Shown: positions 17,386 to 26,362 of the stretch, piece by piece
Numbering within the stretch: position 1 is the first letter of the stretch
Layout of the letters: the number at the start of each line of letters is the position of its first letter
Origin: Cyclobacteriaceae bacterium
GTDB taxonomy: Bacteria; Bacteroidota; Bacteroidia; Cytophagales; Cyclobacteriaceae
Direction of reading: 5' to 3'
Assembly: GCA_020436125.1 (NCBI GenBank)
Contig: JAGQYK010000007.1
Coordinates: 4,676-68,675, forward strand
Length of the DNA stretch: 64,000 bases
Translations under genes and position numbers: made by a program
Notes under the pieces: model-generated
Database searches by the model: none
Told to the model about the DNA's origin: nothing
Seen by the model: the letters and a program-made list of their open reading frames with translations, nothing else

Positions 17386-17718
17386 TTAATATAACCTGGA
17401 TCCGTTCGGAACCGTTTTGTCAATGGAGGTTAGAACTACATTTCCATCCTTATCAGGGAAGCCCGTTACCAGCACTTCTGACATGAAGGAAGCTATCTGT
17501 TTGGGTGGAAAATTGACTACGCAGGCCACTTGCTTGCCTACTAATTCCTCCAAATTGTAAATTTTAGTGATTTGAGCGCTAGATTTCTTAATGCCCAATT
17601 CAGGCCCCAAATCGACCCAAACCTTATAAGCGGGCCTTTTTGCTTCTAAAAAGGGCTCTGCGCGGACAATTGTGCCTGATCTTATATCAATTTTATTGAA
17701 CTCATCCCATGTAATCAT
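17386..17718 (-). CDS. CsaA-like tRNA-binding domain protein
   Basis: A 110-residue stand-alone tRNA-binding (OB-fold) protein, of the type found at the end of methionyl- and phenylalanyl-tRNA synthetases and in the CsaA chaperone. Characteristic motifs are [18 protein letters not shown] (start), [15 protein letters not shown] [11 protein letters not shown] near 28-38, SAQIT near 47, and [23 protein letters not shown] near 64-86. I chose ATG 17718 because the family begins right here; a longer frame would add 40 unrelated residues overlapping the divergent gene. It lies 4 bases before murF-alr. Confidence 0.9.
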   Translation of the reverse strand: MITWDEFNKIDIRSGTIVRAEPFLEAKRPAYKVWVDLGPELGIKKSSAQITKIYNLEELVGKQVACVVNFPPKQIASFMSEVLVTGFPDKDGNVVLTSIDKTVPNGSRLY

Positions 17719-17788
17719 AATCAAAATTTCATAATTTAGTGCTCTTAACGTTATTTTGCCGTTAATCACAAAAGAAGGTACAGTGAAT

Positions 17789-18136
17789 ATGAATAGCAAA
17801 TTACCATATATACTGACGGTCTTTACATTCGGATGCATAACCTTGCTTTCGCATAACGCTATTGCTCAGGATGGTGGTTTCCCTATTCAATCGTATCAAG
17901 AGCCTGGCTATCAGGAGTTCAATTTAAACGAAGATAAATCATTGATATATGATCTCAATGAGAACAAACCTTCAAGAGTAACTACCTTAACGCATAAAGA
18001 CTCTCTTTCCATCAAGGCAAAAGCAAGGGTAAGTAAAAAAAACCTTGATGACAAGAAGGAAGAAGATGCCCTATCCTTCAATTTCCTCTACTACATTATT
18101 CAGAAGTATAAAATTTCTGACATAGTGGACCAGTAG
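17789..18136 (+). CDS. Small exported protein of unknown function
   Basis: A 115-residue protein with a signal peptide ([18 protein letters not shown], cleavage expected near residue 27), likely periplasmic or outer-membrane associated. The mature part is short and polar with no recognised motif. ATG 17789 was chosen because it places the signal peptide at the N terminus; the open frame starts 11 codons earlier. It ends with TAG TAG in tandem, and the DUF6624 coding region follows at once, so the two are probably co-transcribed. No family recognised. Confidence 0.65.
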   Translation: MNSKLPYILTVFTFGCITLLSHNAIAQDGGFPIQSYQEPGYQEFNLNEDKSLIYDLNENKPSRVTTLTHKDSLSIKAKARVSKKNLDDKKEEDALSFNFLYYIIQKYKISDIVDQ

Positions 18137-18140
18137 TAGT

Positions 18141-18218
18141 ATAACAACACACTATACATCTATTAAACTAGTCGTTGCTTTTTGGAGTTTTTCTCTGGGG
18201 ATAGTCTGTGCTCAGAAT
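18141..18218 (+). other. In-frame signal-peptide extension of the DUF6624 gene lacking a canonical start
   Basis: The frame of the DUF6624 gene stays open upstream of its first ATG back to 18126. From the ATA at 18141 it encodes ITTHYTSIKLVVAFWSFSL, followed by GIVCAQN, which is a typical signal peptide. No ATG, GTG or TTG occurs in frame before 18219. ATA would be a rare start; a single A-to-G change would restore ATG. Confidence 0.6.
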
Positions 18219-18707
18219 ATGGACAGTTTAAAACTGGAGCTAGAGACTATCAATTTGCAGTCGCTTAGCATTCGAAAGAATGTATTGCCGACCATTAAGA
18301 ACTTTGGTTACGAATCTCCGCAAATGGATTCTTTGAATTCATTAATTAAGAGTTTTGATTCGTTGGCTTTGAATAAAGTAGAAAGTATTATTTCCACTTA
18401 TGGGTGGCTTGGAAAATCTAAAGTTGGAGAACTGGCTAATACTACTTTGTTTATTATTGTTCAGCATGCAAACGACAATAGTGTTCGTGAAAAATTTTAT
18501 CCTTTATTGGAAGAATCTGTCAACGAAGGAGAATCCAGGCCATCGGATTTGGCGACTATGAGGGACAGGATTTTGATTCAAAATGGAAAGCCACAAATTT
18601 ATGGCACTCAAACTGACCACGCTGGGCAGCTACTTCCAGTTGAGAACAGAAAAGAACTCAATAAAAGACGTAGACGAGTGGGGTTGAAAAGGATTAAGAT
18701 AGATTAA
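18219..18707 (+). CDS. DUF6624-type protein
   Basis: From the first ATG this is a 162-residue protein; with the upstream extension at 18141 it would be 188 residues and exported. The family pattern is visible in the second half: GWLGKSKVGELA (about 62-73), IIVQHAND, KFYPLLEESVNEGES, MRDRILIQNGKPQIYGTQ (about 113-130). This matches DUF6624, a Bacteroidota family of mostly secreted proteins of unknown activity; the conserved His, Asp-Arg and Tyr-Gly-Thr-Gln residues suggest an active site, but none is proven. It follows the exported 115-residue gene and ends overlapping rluD by 4 bases. Confidence 0.75.
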   Translation: MDSLKLELETINLQSLSIRKNVLPTIKNFGYESPQMDSLNSLIKSFDSLALNKVESIISTYGWLGKSKVGELANTTLFIIVQHANDNSVREKFYPLLEESVNEGESRPSDLATMRDRILIQNGKPQIYGTQTDHAGQLLPVENRKELNKRRRRVGLKRIKID

Positions 18708-19732
18708 TTGTACTTCACGTAGTGCTCCCACTTTTCTATAACCGCTTTAAAGTCTTCAGGTAACTCAGAATCGAACTCCATTCTTTTCTTTGTAATAGGA
18801 TGTTCAAAACCCAGGGTCTTGGCATGAAGTGCTTGGCGTGGAATAATCTTGAAGCAATTGTCAACGAATTGCTTGTACTTGGAGAAGACAGTTCCTTTTA
18901 CTATTTCACTACCTCCGTAGGTGGCATCATTAAATAAAGGATGACCAATGTGTTTCATGTGGGCCCTAATCTGGTGTGTTCTGCCTGTTTCAAGTTTACA
19001 CTGGATTAAGCTCACATACCTCATGGTTTTTAAGGTTTTGTAATGGGTAATGGCCGTACGTCCAAAGTCTCCGTCAGGGAAGGCAGAGGTGATTCTTCGA
19101 TCTTTTAAACTCCTGCCCACATTTACATCGATCGTTCCTTTTTCAGGATTAGGCTCTCCCCATACAAGTGCCCAGTAGGTTCTTTCTATACTGTGATCGA
19201 AGAATTGCTTGGCAAGCCCGGTAATAGCTTTTTCAGATTTGGCAATTACCAGAAGGCCAGAGGTATCTTTATCGATTCGGTGAACCAGTCCTGGCCTTCC
19301 CTCATTACCTGGCATCTCAGGCAAATTTTGAAAATGATAGGTGAGGGCATTTACCAAGGTGCCACTCCAGTTTTGAAAAGCAGGATGTACTACCATGCCT
19401 GCTTGTTTGTTGACAATTAGTAAGTGCTCATCTTCAAAAATAATATCGAGCGGAATGTTTTCAGGTTTTACTTCTGTATCACGGGGCGGCTCTGGTAGCG
19501 AAACGGTAATTACATCGTGAGGGCGAACTTTGTAATTAGGCTTTATGGCATTGTCGTTTACTTTAACGAAGCCACCATGTATGCCATCTTGTAATTTACT
19601 CCGAGTAACGTTGGGAAGCCGAGCATTTAAGAATTTGTCAATACGAATCTGTCCCTGCTTTGGGTCAGCTACTATACGATAGTGCTCAAACAATTCATCA
19701 TCCTCCTCATTTTCAATGTGTTCAGATTCCAT
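18704..19732 (-). CDS. rluD: RluA-family (RluD-type) 23S rRNA pseudouridine synthase
   Basis: A 342-residue large-subunit pseudouridine synthase. An N-terminal S4 RNA-binding domain (IRIDKFLNARL through KPNYKVRPHDVITV, about residues 28-77) precedes the catalytic domain. The catalytic motif HRIDKDTSGLLVIAK (about 149-163) carries the active Asp, and the later motifs TGRTHQIRAHM and GHPLFNDATYGG are typical of the RluC/RluD subgroup. RluD modifies helix 69 of 23S rRNA; the exact target here is inferred. ATG 19732 was preferred to the ATG six codons upstream since the family begins with an acidic lead. It converges on the DUF6624 gene. Confidence 0.93.
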   Translation of the reverse strand: MESEHIENEEDDELFEHYRIVADPKQGQIRIDKFLNARLPNVTRSKLQDGIHGGFVKVNDNAIKPNYKVRPHDVITVSLPEPPRDTEVKPENIPLDIIFEDEHLLIVNKQAGMVVHPAFQNWSGTLVNALTYHFQNLPEMPGNEGRPGLVHRIDKDTSGLLVIAKSEKAITGLAKQFFDHSIERTYWALVWGEPNPEKGTIDVNVGRSLKDRRITSAFPDGDFGRTAITHYKTLKTMRYVSLIQCKLETGRTHQIRAHMKHIGHPLFNDATYGGSEIVKGTVFSKYKQFVDNCFKIIPRQALHAKTLGFEHPITKKRMEFDSELPEDFKAVIEKWEHYVKYN

Positions 19733-19801
19733 AACCTCAAAATTACACAATCAATATGGCTGGGTTATCATTCGCTGCTCTAGAATTAGAAATATTGATG
19801 G

Positions 19802-20848
19802 TCAATTCACTTCTGTACTTAATTTTTGAATTACCTCGTCATAGCGTGCCTTTTGTTCATTGCTAGTAATTGTCTCTGCGAGGGACTGCAATGCGAGAAT
19901 ATGGGCTTTTGTTAGCGCTTGTTCTTCGCTTACTGCCCGATGGGGGGATACTCCAACACCTTCCCAATTGGTTTTGGTAATCGGATTTATAGCTCTTCCT
20001 GTGGGTAGGGACATTTCAAAGTCATTATTGATTTTACGTGGCTCTACAGTGTGAGCGCCACCACCCGTGGTGGCCCCAACCAAAGTAGCTCTTTTCAAGT
20101 TTTTTAAATCGTAACAAAACTCTTCTGCTGCCGAAAAGGTTTTGGCACCAGTCAGGATATAGACGGGCATGTCAGGTAATCGATCTCCATCTATTTCTTT
20201 GAGGGTATAACTTTTAAAGGTGGAGTTAGTTGGGCGATAAAAGAAATTATTGAGATGAATGATGGTATCCTCAGGGTACAAGTAAGACACTAGAAGACTG
20301 ATCATTTCAGGACTTCCGCCAACACATTTTCGAAGATCAATTATCAGGGCATCTGTACTGGCCATTTGATTCATTATTTTATGTACTACTTTTTTAGCGT
20401 TGTGATCAGTATTGATAGGGAAGAATAACCTCATGTCGATGTATCCTATATTACCCTCTAGTATTTTAGTTTCTTCAAAGCCATAGTTTTTAAAACGTTT
20501 GTGTATATCCACGAGGCTATTAGTAGGTTTATTATTGGCATCTCTTTCAATACAGTTAATGCGGACGTGTTTGTCATGCGTAATGCTTCTCATATCCTGA
20601 GTCAGTTGGGCAGCCAATTCCTTTGAGTCTAGTCCAGTGTAGGCTTCCTTTTCTAATTGGTCATAAAGATGCTCCCCCATCTCCTTTGCAACTTCGGGGA
20701 ATACGTAATTATTATTGAATTGCTCTACAATGTTTTCGATAAGGGCCTTTTGTTTTTTTGATTCTTGATCATTGGATTGAGGCTGAGAACAACTAACCGT
20801 GGCCATCATCAACAATAAATTGAAAACGTAAATCTTTGGCATTGACAT
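19802..20848 (-). CDS. S41 family peptidase lipoprotein
   Basis: A 348-residue envelope lipoprotein (lipobox ATVSC, Cys20 if the first ATG is used, Cys18 if the start is the second ATG). After an N-terminal helical part it has the tail-specific protease/IRBP core: GNIGYIDMRLF (about 133), ALIIDLRKCVGGSPEM (about 171-186), the nucleophile region YILTGAKTFSAAEEF (about 230-244, Ser in TFSAAE), and LVGATTGGGAH (about 256-266). There is no PDZ domain, so it is the IRBP-like subclass rather than CtpA. Substrate unknown. It is transcribed alone, divergent from the propeller gene at 20975. Confidence 0.85.
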   Translation of the reverse strand: MSMPKIYVFNLLLMMATVSCSQPQSNDQESKKQKALIENIVEQFNNNYVFPEVAKEMGEHLYDQLEKEAYTGLDSKELAAQLTQDMRSITHDKHVRINCIERDANNKPTNSLVDIHKRFKNYGFEETKILEGNIGYIDMRLFFPINTDHNAKKVVHKIMNQMASTDALIIDLRKCVGGSPEMISLLVSYLYPEDTIIHLNNFFYRPTNSTFKSYTLKEIDGDRLPDMPVYILTGAKTFSAAEEFCYDLKNLKRATLVGATTGGGAHTVEPRKINNDFEMSLPTGRAINPITKTNWEGVGVSPHRAVSEEQALTKAHILALQSLAETITSNEQKARYDEVIQKLSTEVN

Positions 20849-20952
20849 TATTTCTTAATTTTTGAGGAGTATGGAACTAATATTTCCTTTACGTATTTGG
20901 GCTACATAAAAGTTGGATAAATCGTTATTATTTTCCTGGCTTTAACGTTATT

Positions 20953-20960
20953 TAACTTTG
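20953..20960 (+). promoter_or_regulatory. -7 promoter element for the secreted propeller gene
   Basis: TAACTTTG matches TAnnTTTG and ends 14 bases before the ATG at 20975. Confidence 0.45.
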
Positions 20961-20974
20961 AGAAACGCTATCGC

Positions 20975-21859
20975 ATGACATCTTTTATTGCCAGAACCTT
21001 TAGTCCATTGCTTTTATTATTGCTTTCGTTTTGTTCTAACTGGGGGCAGGATCGTTCCAATTTGTTTGAAAAAGCAGAAAACCGTGGTAAGGTTTCGGAC
21101 AATTTGGAAGAAGCGTCCGGACTGGTGGCCAGTTATAACAACCCTGGCAAGCTTTGGACACTCAACGACAGTGGAAATCCTTCCGAGATATTTTTACTCA
21201 ATGACAAAGGAGAAATTGAAATGACCTGTAAGTTGAAAGTTCATAATCGGGATTGGGAAGACATTACTATTGGCCCTGGCCCAGATGACAGCACGAAGTA
21301 CTTGTACATAGGTGAGATAGGTGATAATGAAGCGAAGTATGATTACAAGTATTTGTACAGAGTAGTTGAGCCTACCTTTCATGGTGAAAAAAAAATATCC
21401 ATTAATAAATGGGATACGCTTGTTATTGACCTTCCGGATGGAAAAAGAGATATGGAATCGATTACTATCGATCAGGTAACAGGTGATTTGTATTTGTTTT
21501 CGAAAAGAGAAGAAAACATAAATTTTTATAGGTCATTGGCCAATACATTAATTCCTGGTGACACTCTGGTGCCCGAAAAATTAGGGACACTGCCATTTCA
21601 CAACGTGGTGGCAGTGGATTTCACGCTGGATTCCAAAGAGCTCTTGATCAAAACTTATGATGAAATTTATTATTGGAATAGGTCTGATAGCCTTTCTATT
21701 CAACAGGTGTTGCTTCAAGATCCTATACTGTTAAACTACAAGAGGGAACCTCAAGGTGAGTCAGTGGCGTGGTCCTTAGATGGAGGTGGATTTTATACCC
21801 TGAGTGAAACTACTAAAGATACCATTGGCAAATTGTACTTCTACAAAAGAGCTAAATAA
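20975..21859 (+). CDS. Exported beta-propeller-like protein
   Basis: A 294-residue protein with a signal peptide (LLLLLLSFCSNWGQ, cleavage or lipidation near 24). The mature region repeats short beta motifs: LEEASGLVASYNNPGKLWTLND (split around residues 44-65), NRDWEDITIGPG, KYLYIGEIGDNEAKYDYKYLYRV, KRDMESITID, DLYLFSKRE, GESVAWSLDGGGFYTLSE. The SGL, WEDI and GDN motifs resemble esterase-like or SdiA-regulated propellers found in Bacteroidota, which may bind or hydrolyse small esters, but activity is not established. It converges with the zinc-ribbon gene with an 8-base overlap. Confidence 0.65.
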   Translation: MTSFIARTFSPLLLLLLSFCSNWGQDRSNLFEKAENRGKVSDNLEEASGLVASYNNPGKLWTLNDSGNPSEIFLLNDKGEIEMTCKLKVHNRDWEDITIGPGPDDSTKYLYIGEIGDNEAKYDYKYLYRVVEPTFHGEKKISINKWDTLVIDLPDGKRDMESITIDQVTGDLYLFSKREENINFYRSLANTLIPGDTLVPEKLGTLPFHNVVAVDFTLDSKELLIKTYDEIYYWNRSDSLSIQQVLLQDPILLNYKREPQGESVAWSLDGGGFYTLSETTKDTIGKLYFYKRAK

Positions 21860-22418
21860 GAACCGGACGTCTTCTTAAAATTTCTCTTACCTCAGGAGGT
21901 CCCGTAAAGTGATTGCCGATAAAGTCGTCTAATATGTCGAGACTTTTAGCGGACAGCAATTGCATGATTTCATCTTGTACTTCCCCGCTTAGGGCATAGG
22001 GGAAATCGTTAATGGTCATGTCAGTGCCATTGCACATGGCATAGATGGAGTACTCTGCAGATTGACTTACATCACTTTCCTTAACAATGCATTGGTTAAG
22101 AAGTTTGTTTAGATCAGGTTTGCCTTCAACCGGGAGATGAGTTTTGCCTTCCAAGTGAGTTTTCATATAATCTCCGATCCGATTGCGAGATTCTTCAGAA
22201 AGTTCCAAATGCATTTTGCCGGCACACTCGAGACACATCGCATATTCAAAGATAATTTCTTTTGTACCCAGTGAAGGGTAATTTTTGATTGCTTTTTCTA
22301 CCATGTATTGCTTTTCAGCGAGCGACTGATTACACATCATGCATGTCCGAAAGGGTTCTTTTGTTTCTGAATTAAAGAATTCTTTAGGAATAGAGAGTTT
22401 GTAATCAGACGGACTCAT
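21852..22418 (-). CDS. Cytoplasmic protein with zinc-ribbon-like Cys pairs
   Basis: A 188-residue protein without signal peptide. Two Cys pairs, CMMC at about residues 26-29 and CLEC at about 62-65, are spaced like a treble-clef or zinc-ribbon knuckle. The rest is helical and acidic with a conserved-looking C terminus (DDFIGNHFTGPPEVREIL). I do not recognise a named family, though comparable proteins occur next to prenyl-synthase genes in Cytophagales by my recollection. Its ATG overlaps the stop of the prenyl-synthase gene by one base (TAATG), so it is translationally coupled to it. Confidence 0.65.
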   Translation of the reverse strand: MSPSDYKLSIPKEFFNSETKEPFRTCMMCNQSLAEKQYMVEKAIKNYPSLGTKEIIFEYAMCLECAGKMHLELSEESRNRIGDYMKTHLEGKTHLPVEGKPDLNKLLNQCIVKESDVSQSAEYSIYAMCNGTDMTINDFPYALSGEVQDEIMQLLSAKSLDILDDFIGNHFTGPPEVREILRRRPVLI

Positions 22419-23386
22419 TAGGAAATGCGATCGATGAGGTTTAACGTATACTTTCTTAAATCAGCTTTCTTTCCTTCGCTTACATTTAGCTTGTTAAGAT
22501 GTGAAAGCCCGCGCTTGAAATAAAAATTTATTTTGGTTTCAGTATGACCACTTACTCCGTGTCTATTATAAATAGCGGTAACGGCTTCTACTTTTTTCTT
22601 TTTATCAAACTGAGTGGTGGTGAGAAGATGGGTGAGTTCTTTTTTGTCTTTACCACGTGCTTTCTCTAATGCATTGATGAGTAAAAATGTTTTTTTATTA
22701 GCGATGATATCACCTCCAACCTGTTTGCCAAACTTTTCACCATCTCCAAATACATCTAACCAATCATCTTTCAATTGAAAACCGATGCCGATATCAACCC
22801 CAAAATTACGAAGTGCTTTTTGATCTTTAACAGGGGCATGCGCGAGCATTGCTCCTAATTCCAGGCTAAAGCCCAGCAATACGGCAGTCTTTTGTTTGAT
22901 CATCTGAATGTACTGCTCCTCTGAGACTGAATTCATGGTCTCAAATTCCATATCCCATTGTTGACCTTCGCAAACTTCCGCAGCGCAAGCATTGAATTTT
23001 GAAAGAACGTCCTTAAGGAGATCCTTCTCTACTTTTAATAATTGATCATACACCTTTACCAACATGACATCTCCAGCCAATATTGCTGTATTCACGTTCC
23101 ACTTTTCATGTACTGTTTTACTTCCCCTTCGAAGTGGAGCATTGTCCATGATATCATCATGTAGTAAAGTGAAGTTGTGGAAAGCTTCAACGGCTGTTGC
23201 CAATGGAATAATCCGCTTTGCATTTTTTTTATACAAGGAGTAGGAAAGCACGGTTAAAAGTGGTCTTAGTCTCTTGCCTCCCAACCCCATGATGTATCGA
23301 ATGGGGTCATATAGCGATGAGGGAGCAGATCCAAATTTTTGTTTTTTAATTTCAGCTTCAATCCACGGTAAGTAGCTATTGTTCAT
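22418..23386 (-). CDS. trans-Polyprenyl diphosphate synthase
   Basis: A 322-residue all-helical isoprenyl synthase. It condenses isopentenyl diphosphate onto allylic diphosphates. The first Asp-rich motif is HDDIMDNAPLRRG (about residues 76-88) and the second is QLKDDWLDVFG (about 200-210); GGKRLRPLL near 35 binds the diphosphate. A two-residue spacing (DDIMD) in the first motif is the short form seen in all-E long-chain synthases of the IspB/octaprenyl type, so it may make the menaquinone side chain. Chain length cannot be fixed by eye. It is 17 bases before the rnr stop in a minus-strand run. Confidence 0.92.
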   Translation of the reverse strand: MNNSYLPWIEAEIKKQKFGSAPSSLYDPIRYIMGLGGKRLRPLLTVLSYSLYKKNAKRIIPLATAVEAFHNFTLLHDDIMDNAPLRRGSKTVHEKWNVNTAILAGDVMLVKVYDQLLKVEKDLLKDVLSKFNACAAEVCEGQQWDMEFETMNSVSEEQYIQMIKQKTAVLLGFSLELGAMLAHAPVKDQKALRNFGVDIGIGFQLKDDWLDVFGDGEKFGKQVGGDIIANKKTFLLINALEKARGKDKKELTHLLTTTQFDKKKKVEAVTAIYNRHGVSGHTETKINFYFKRGLSHLNKLNVSEGKKADLRKYTLNLIDRIS

Positions 23387-23403
23387 GTATAAAGTAGGAG
23401 GGA

Positions 23404-25551
23404 TTAAACTTCAATGGAAAGGTCAATTAATCTTCGGTCAATATCCGTTTTCTTGATGCGAACATTCACTTTGTCACCCAAGCGAATAATATTTTTTCTT
23501 CTTCTGCCGATGATACGGAAATTTTTTTCATCGAATTCATAAAAGTCGTCAGTCATGTCTGCAAGACGCGCCATGCCTTCACATTTTGTTTCAATTATTT
23601 CTACGAAAACACCAAAGTCAGTTACACCAGTGATGATACCTTCGTACACCTTGTCGGCAGCCATGCTCATGAATTCTACCTGCTTGTACTTAATAGAGGC
23701 ACGTTCTGCATCAGCAGCTCTTTTTTCCCTTTCCGAAGAGTGCACGCATTTTACTTCATAATCTTTTTTGTTGACAGATTTGCCACCATCTAAGTAATGC
23801 TGTAGTAACCTATGCACCATCATGTCCGGGTATCGTCTGATGGGTGAAGTAAAGTGTGTGTAATGAGGAAACGCCAACCCAAAGTGTCCCTTGGCGTCAG
23901 TGGTATACTTGGCTTTGGACATCGCCCTTACAGCCAATTGCTGTAGCACGTTCTGTTCTGGTTTGCCTTCAATGTCTGTCATCAATTTATTCAATGACTG
24001 AGAGACTGCAGTTTCTTCTATATTTAATTTATGGCCAAACTGCTTTGCAAATTGAGCGAAGTCCATAACTTTTTCTGGATTGGGATGATCATGGGTACGA
24101 TAGACGAAAGTATTTCTGTCTTCTCCTTTTTTCATTTTGAAGACATAGGTTGCTACTGCTTTATTGGCCAGCAACATAAACTCTTCAATTAACTTGTGTG
24201 CATCTTTTCTCACCTTAGGCACTACTTCCAAAGGTTTACCTTTTTCATCCAACCTGAACTTTACTTCAGTGGTTTCGAAATTCACAGCCCCTTTTGTAAA
24301 TCGATCTTTTCTTAGTTTTAAAGCAATCTTATTCAGCAATTGAAGTTCATTAGCCAGATTGCCTTCACCACTTTCTATTTGTTCTTGCGCTTCTTCATAA
24401 GCAAATCGTTGATCGGAATGAATAACAGTTCTTCCGAACCATTCATTGTAGACCTTTCCTTTATCGTCAATCTCAAACAATGCACAGAAGGTGAGCTTGT
24501 CTTCGTTAGGGCGGAGTGAACAAAGCTGATTGGACAATCTTTCTGGTAGCATAGGTACAGTTCTGTCAACCAGATAAACAGAGGTAGCCCTGTCAAAAGC
24601 ATCTTTGTCCAGAATGCTATCAGGTTGAACGTAGTGAGTTACATCCGCAATATGGACCCCAACTTCGTAATGTCCATTGTCAAGTTTTTGAAACGAGATG
24701 GCATCGTCAAAATCTTTGGCATCTTCAGGGTCAATTGTAAATGTGAGCACATTCCTGAAGTCTCTTCTCTTTTTAATTTCTGCAGCTGAAATTTCTTCTC
24801 TGATGCCTTCTGACTCTTTTAATACGTTGGGATCGAAACGAAATGGAAGATCGAACTCGGCCATGATAGAATGAATCTCGGCTTCATTCTCTCCAGTCTT
24901 GCCCAGGATCTCAATTACTTTCGCCTCAGGGTTACGATCACCGGAGGCCCACTTTGTTACTTCAAATACAACTTTGTCATTGGTCTCAGCCCCATTGATG
25001 TTTTCATGGTACACGAAAAAATCTTGATAAATCTTTTTGAAATCAGGAACGATAAACGAATAATTAGGAGACACTTCAATTCTACCAACAAATCGATTGC
25101 GGGCCCTTTCTACAATCTTGGTTACCTTCCCTTCAGGGCTTGCTCCTTTTCGTGAAGAAAAAATACTTAGTTCTACAATGTCTCCATGCACAGCAGAGGC
25201 AAGATCGCGTGACTTCACATAGATGTCCTTATCCTCCCCTTCCACAACGACATAAGCAAATCTCGGGTTGACATGATCTACTCTCCCTGTTAATGCAACG
25301 GACTCTTTGGCACTGCGGTAAGTTCCATTGCCTAGCTGCTGAATTTTTCCTTCTTCCTCTAACTGATCAAGAATCCGATATAAGTCTGTTATTAATGTTT
25401 TCTTTTTGATACCTAGTTTCCTGGTAATCTGTTTGGTGCTGTAGGCCTTGCCCACCATCTCTTCTAATAAAGAAAGAATGGAAGAGTATACACTGCTTCT
25501 TTCTTTTTTGCTCTTTTTGTCTTTAATCTTTTTGAATTGTTTCTTACTCAT
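23404..25551 (-). CDS. rnr: Ribonuclease R
   Basis: A 715-residue RNase II/R-family 3'-5' exoribonuclease. The N terminus has a winged-helix segment (about 25-70), followed by two cold-shock domains (about 80-235), the RNB catalytic domain with the Asp cluster DPEDAKDFDDAISF (about 272-285) and the motif HFTSPIRRYPDMMVHRLLQ (about 558-576), and a C-terminal S1 domain (GIITGVTDFGVFVEI, about 640). It degrades structured RNA including defective ribosomal RNA. Length is in range. The start overlaps the upstream exonuclease gene by 8 bases. Confidence 0.96.
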   Translation of the reverse strand: MSKKQFKKIKDKKSKKERSSVYSSILSLLEEMVGKAYSTKQITRKLGIKKKTLITDLYRILDQLEEEGKIQQLGNGTYRSAKESVALTGRVDHVNPRFAYVVVEGEDKDIYVKSRDLASAVHGDIVELSIFSSRKGASPEGKVTKIVERARNRFVGRIEVSPNYSFIVPDFKKIYQDFFVYHENINGAETNDKVVFEVTKWASGDRNPEAKVIEILGKTGENEAEIHSIMAEFDLPFRFDPNVLKESEGIREEISAAEIKKRRDFRNVLTFTIDPEDAKDFDDAISFQKLDNGHYEVGVHIADVTHYVQPDSILDKDAFDRATSVYLVDRTVPMLPERLSNQLCSLRPNEDKLTFCALFEIDDKGKVYNEWFGRTVIHSDQRFAYEEAQEQIESGEGNLANELQLLNKIALKLRKDRFTKGAVNFETTEVKFRLDEKGKPLEVVPKVRKDAHKLIEEFMLLANKAVATYVFKMKKGEDRNTFVYRTHDHPNPEKVMDFAQFAKQFGHKLNIEETAVSQSLNKLMTDIEGKPEQNVLQQLAVRAMSKAKYTTDAKGHFGLAFPHYTHFTSPIRRYPDMMVHRLLQHYLDGGKSVNKKDYEVKCVHSSEREKRAADAERASIKYKQVEFMSMAADKVYEGIITGVTDFGVFVEIIETKCEGMARLADMTDDFYEFDEKNFRIIGRRRKNIIRLGDKVNVRIKKTDIDRRLIDLSIEV

Positions 25552-26266
25552 TCTCTGCGTGTGTGATATTTTTTTCAGACATCAAGGGGAGTCCTTTTAG
25601 CCGAAGGTAGAGTTGTGCAACGGCTATTACGTCACCCACACAATACACTGATATTTTTTTTAAATCTTTTTCTTTGTAGTACACCTCGTTTACCTGACTT
25701 CCATCCATAACACCTTTACTGGTAGGAATGTTAAAAATAGCAGCTAATAAATCCAGGGAGGTGTAGTGTTTATAGTCTCCAAACTTCCAAAGCTCCAAAG
25801 TATCAAGATGTAAAATTTCCCATGGTTTTTTTCCGCTTAAGTTGAGCGCCTCCGGTAACATGATACTATTGATTAACATCCTTCGACTCATATATGGAAA
25901 GTCGAACTCTTTTCCATTATGGGCGCACATCCTGGTAGCAGGGCCTAATTTTTCTAATAGTTGTTTAAATTCTGTGAGGAGTTGAGCTTCATTTTCGGAG
26001 GTGAAATATTTAGTTCTAAGCCCAAGTGCTCCTGAGTCACTTTCTGTAAACATTCCCACCGCAATAGAGACGATTTTCCCAAATTCGGCATAAATTCCGG
26101 CTCTTGTATTAAATAATTCTTCGTCTGTTTGATCTTCATCTCGTCTAAAAAACCCAGCTTTCCGTGCCCACTGGGCTTTCATTCGATCATCGAGTAGATT
26201 GTAATTTTCAACAATGGCTACGGTTTCAATATCAAGAAAAAGAATATCTTTTAATTCCGCATTCAT
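25544..26266 (-). CDS. Predicted 3'-5' exonuclease (PolB exonuclease-like)
   Basis: A 240-residue DEDDy-type exonuclease domain protein. Exo I is FLDIETVAIV (about residues 10-19), Exo II is CAHNGKEFDFPYMSRRML (about 113-130), and Exo III is YCVGDVIAVAQLYLRL (about 208-223) with the Tyr and Asp spaced for a DEDDy enzyme. This corresponds to the family called predicted 3'-5' exonuclease related to the PolB exonuclease domain. Its nucleic-acid substrate is unknown. It is directly upstream of rnr and overlaps it by 8 bases, which suggests a role in nucleic-acid turnover. Confidence 0.87.
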   Translation of the reverse strand: MNAELKDILFLDIETVAIVENYNLLDDRMKAQWARKAGFFRRDEDQTDEELFNTRAGIYAEFGKIVSIAVGMFTESDSGALGLRTKYFTSENEAQLLTEFKQLLEKLGPATRMCAHNGKEFDFPYMSRRMLINSIMLPEALNLSGKKPWEILHLDTLELWKFGDYKHYTSLDLLAAIFNIPTSKGVMDGSQVNEVYYKEKDLKKISVYCVGDVIAVAQLYLRLKGLPLMSEKNITHAENE

Positions 26267-26362
26267 ACATGCAAGTTACGCTAATCCTCGCTATCAAACC
26301 GTATTTGTGTATTCTGAAATTATTATACTTTACTTTGTACTCAATAGGAATAACTCGGCTCC

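Noticed and set aside
19738..19745. -7-like element (TAATTTTG on the minus strand) just before rluD
   Set aside because: It lies only 5 bases from the chosen rluD start, so transcription would begin at or after the ATG. Not listed as a promoter.
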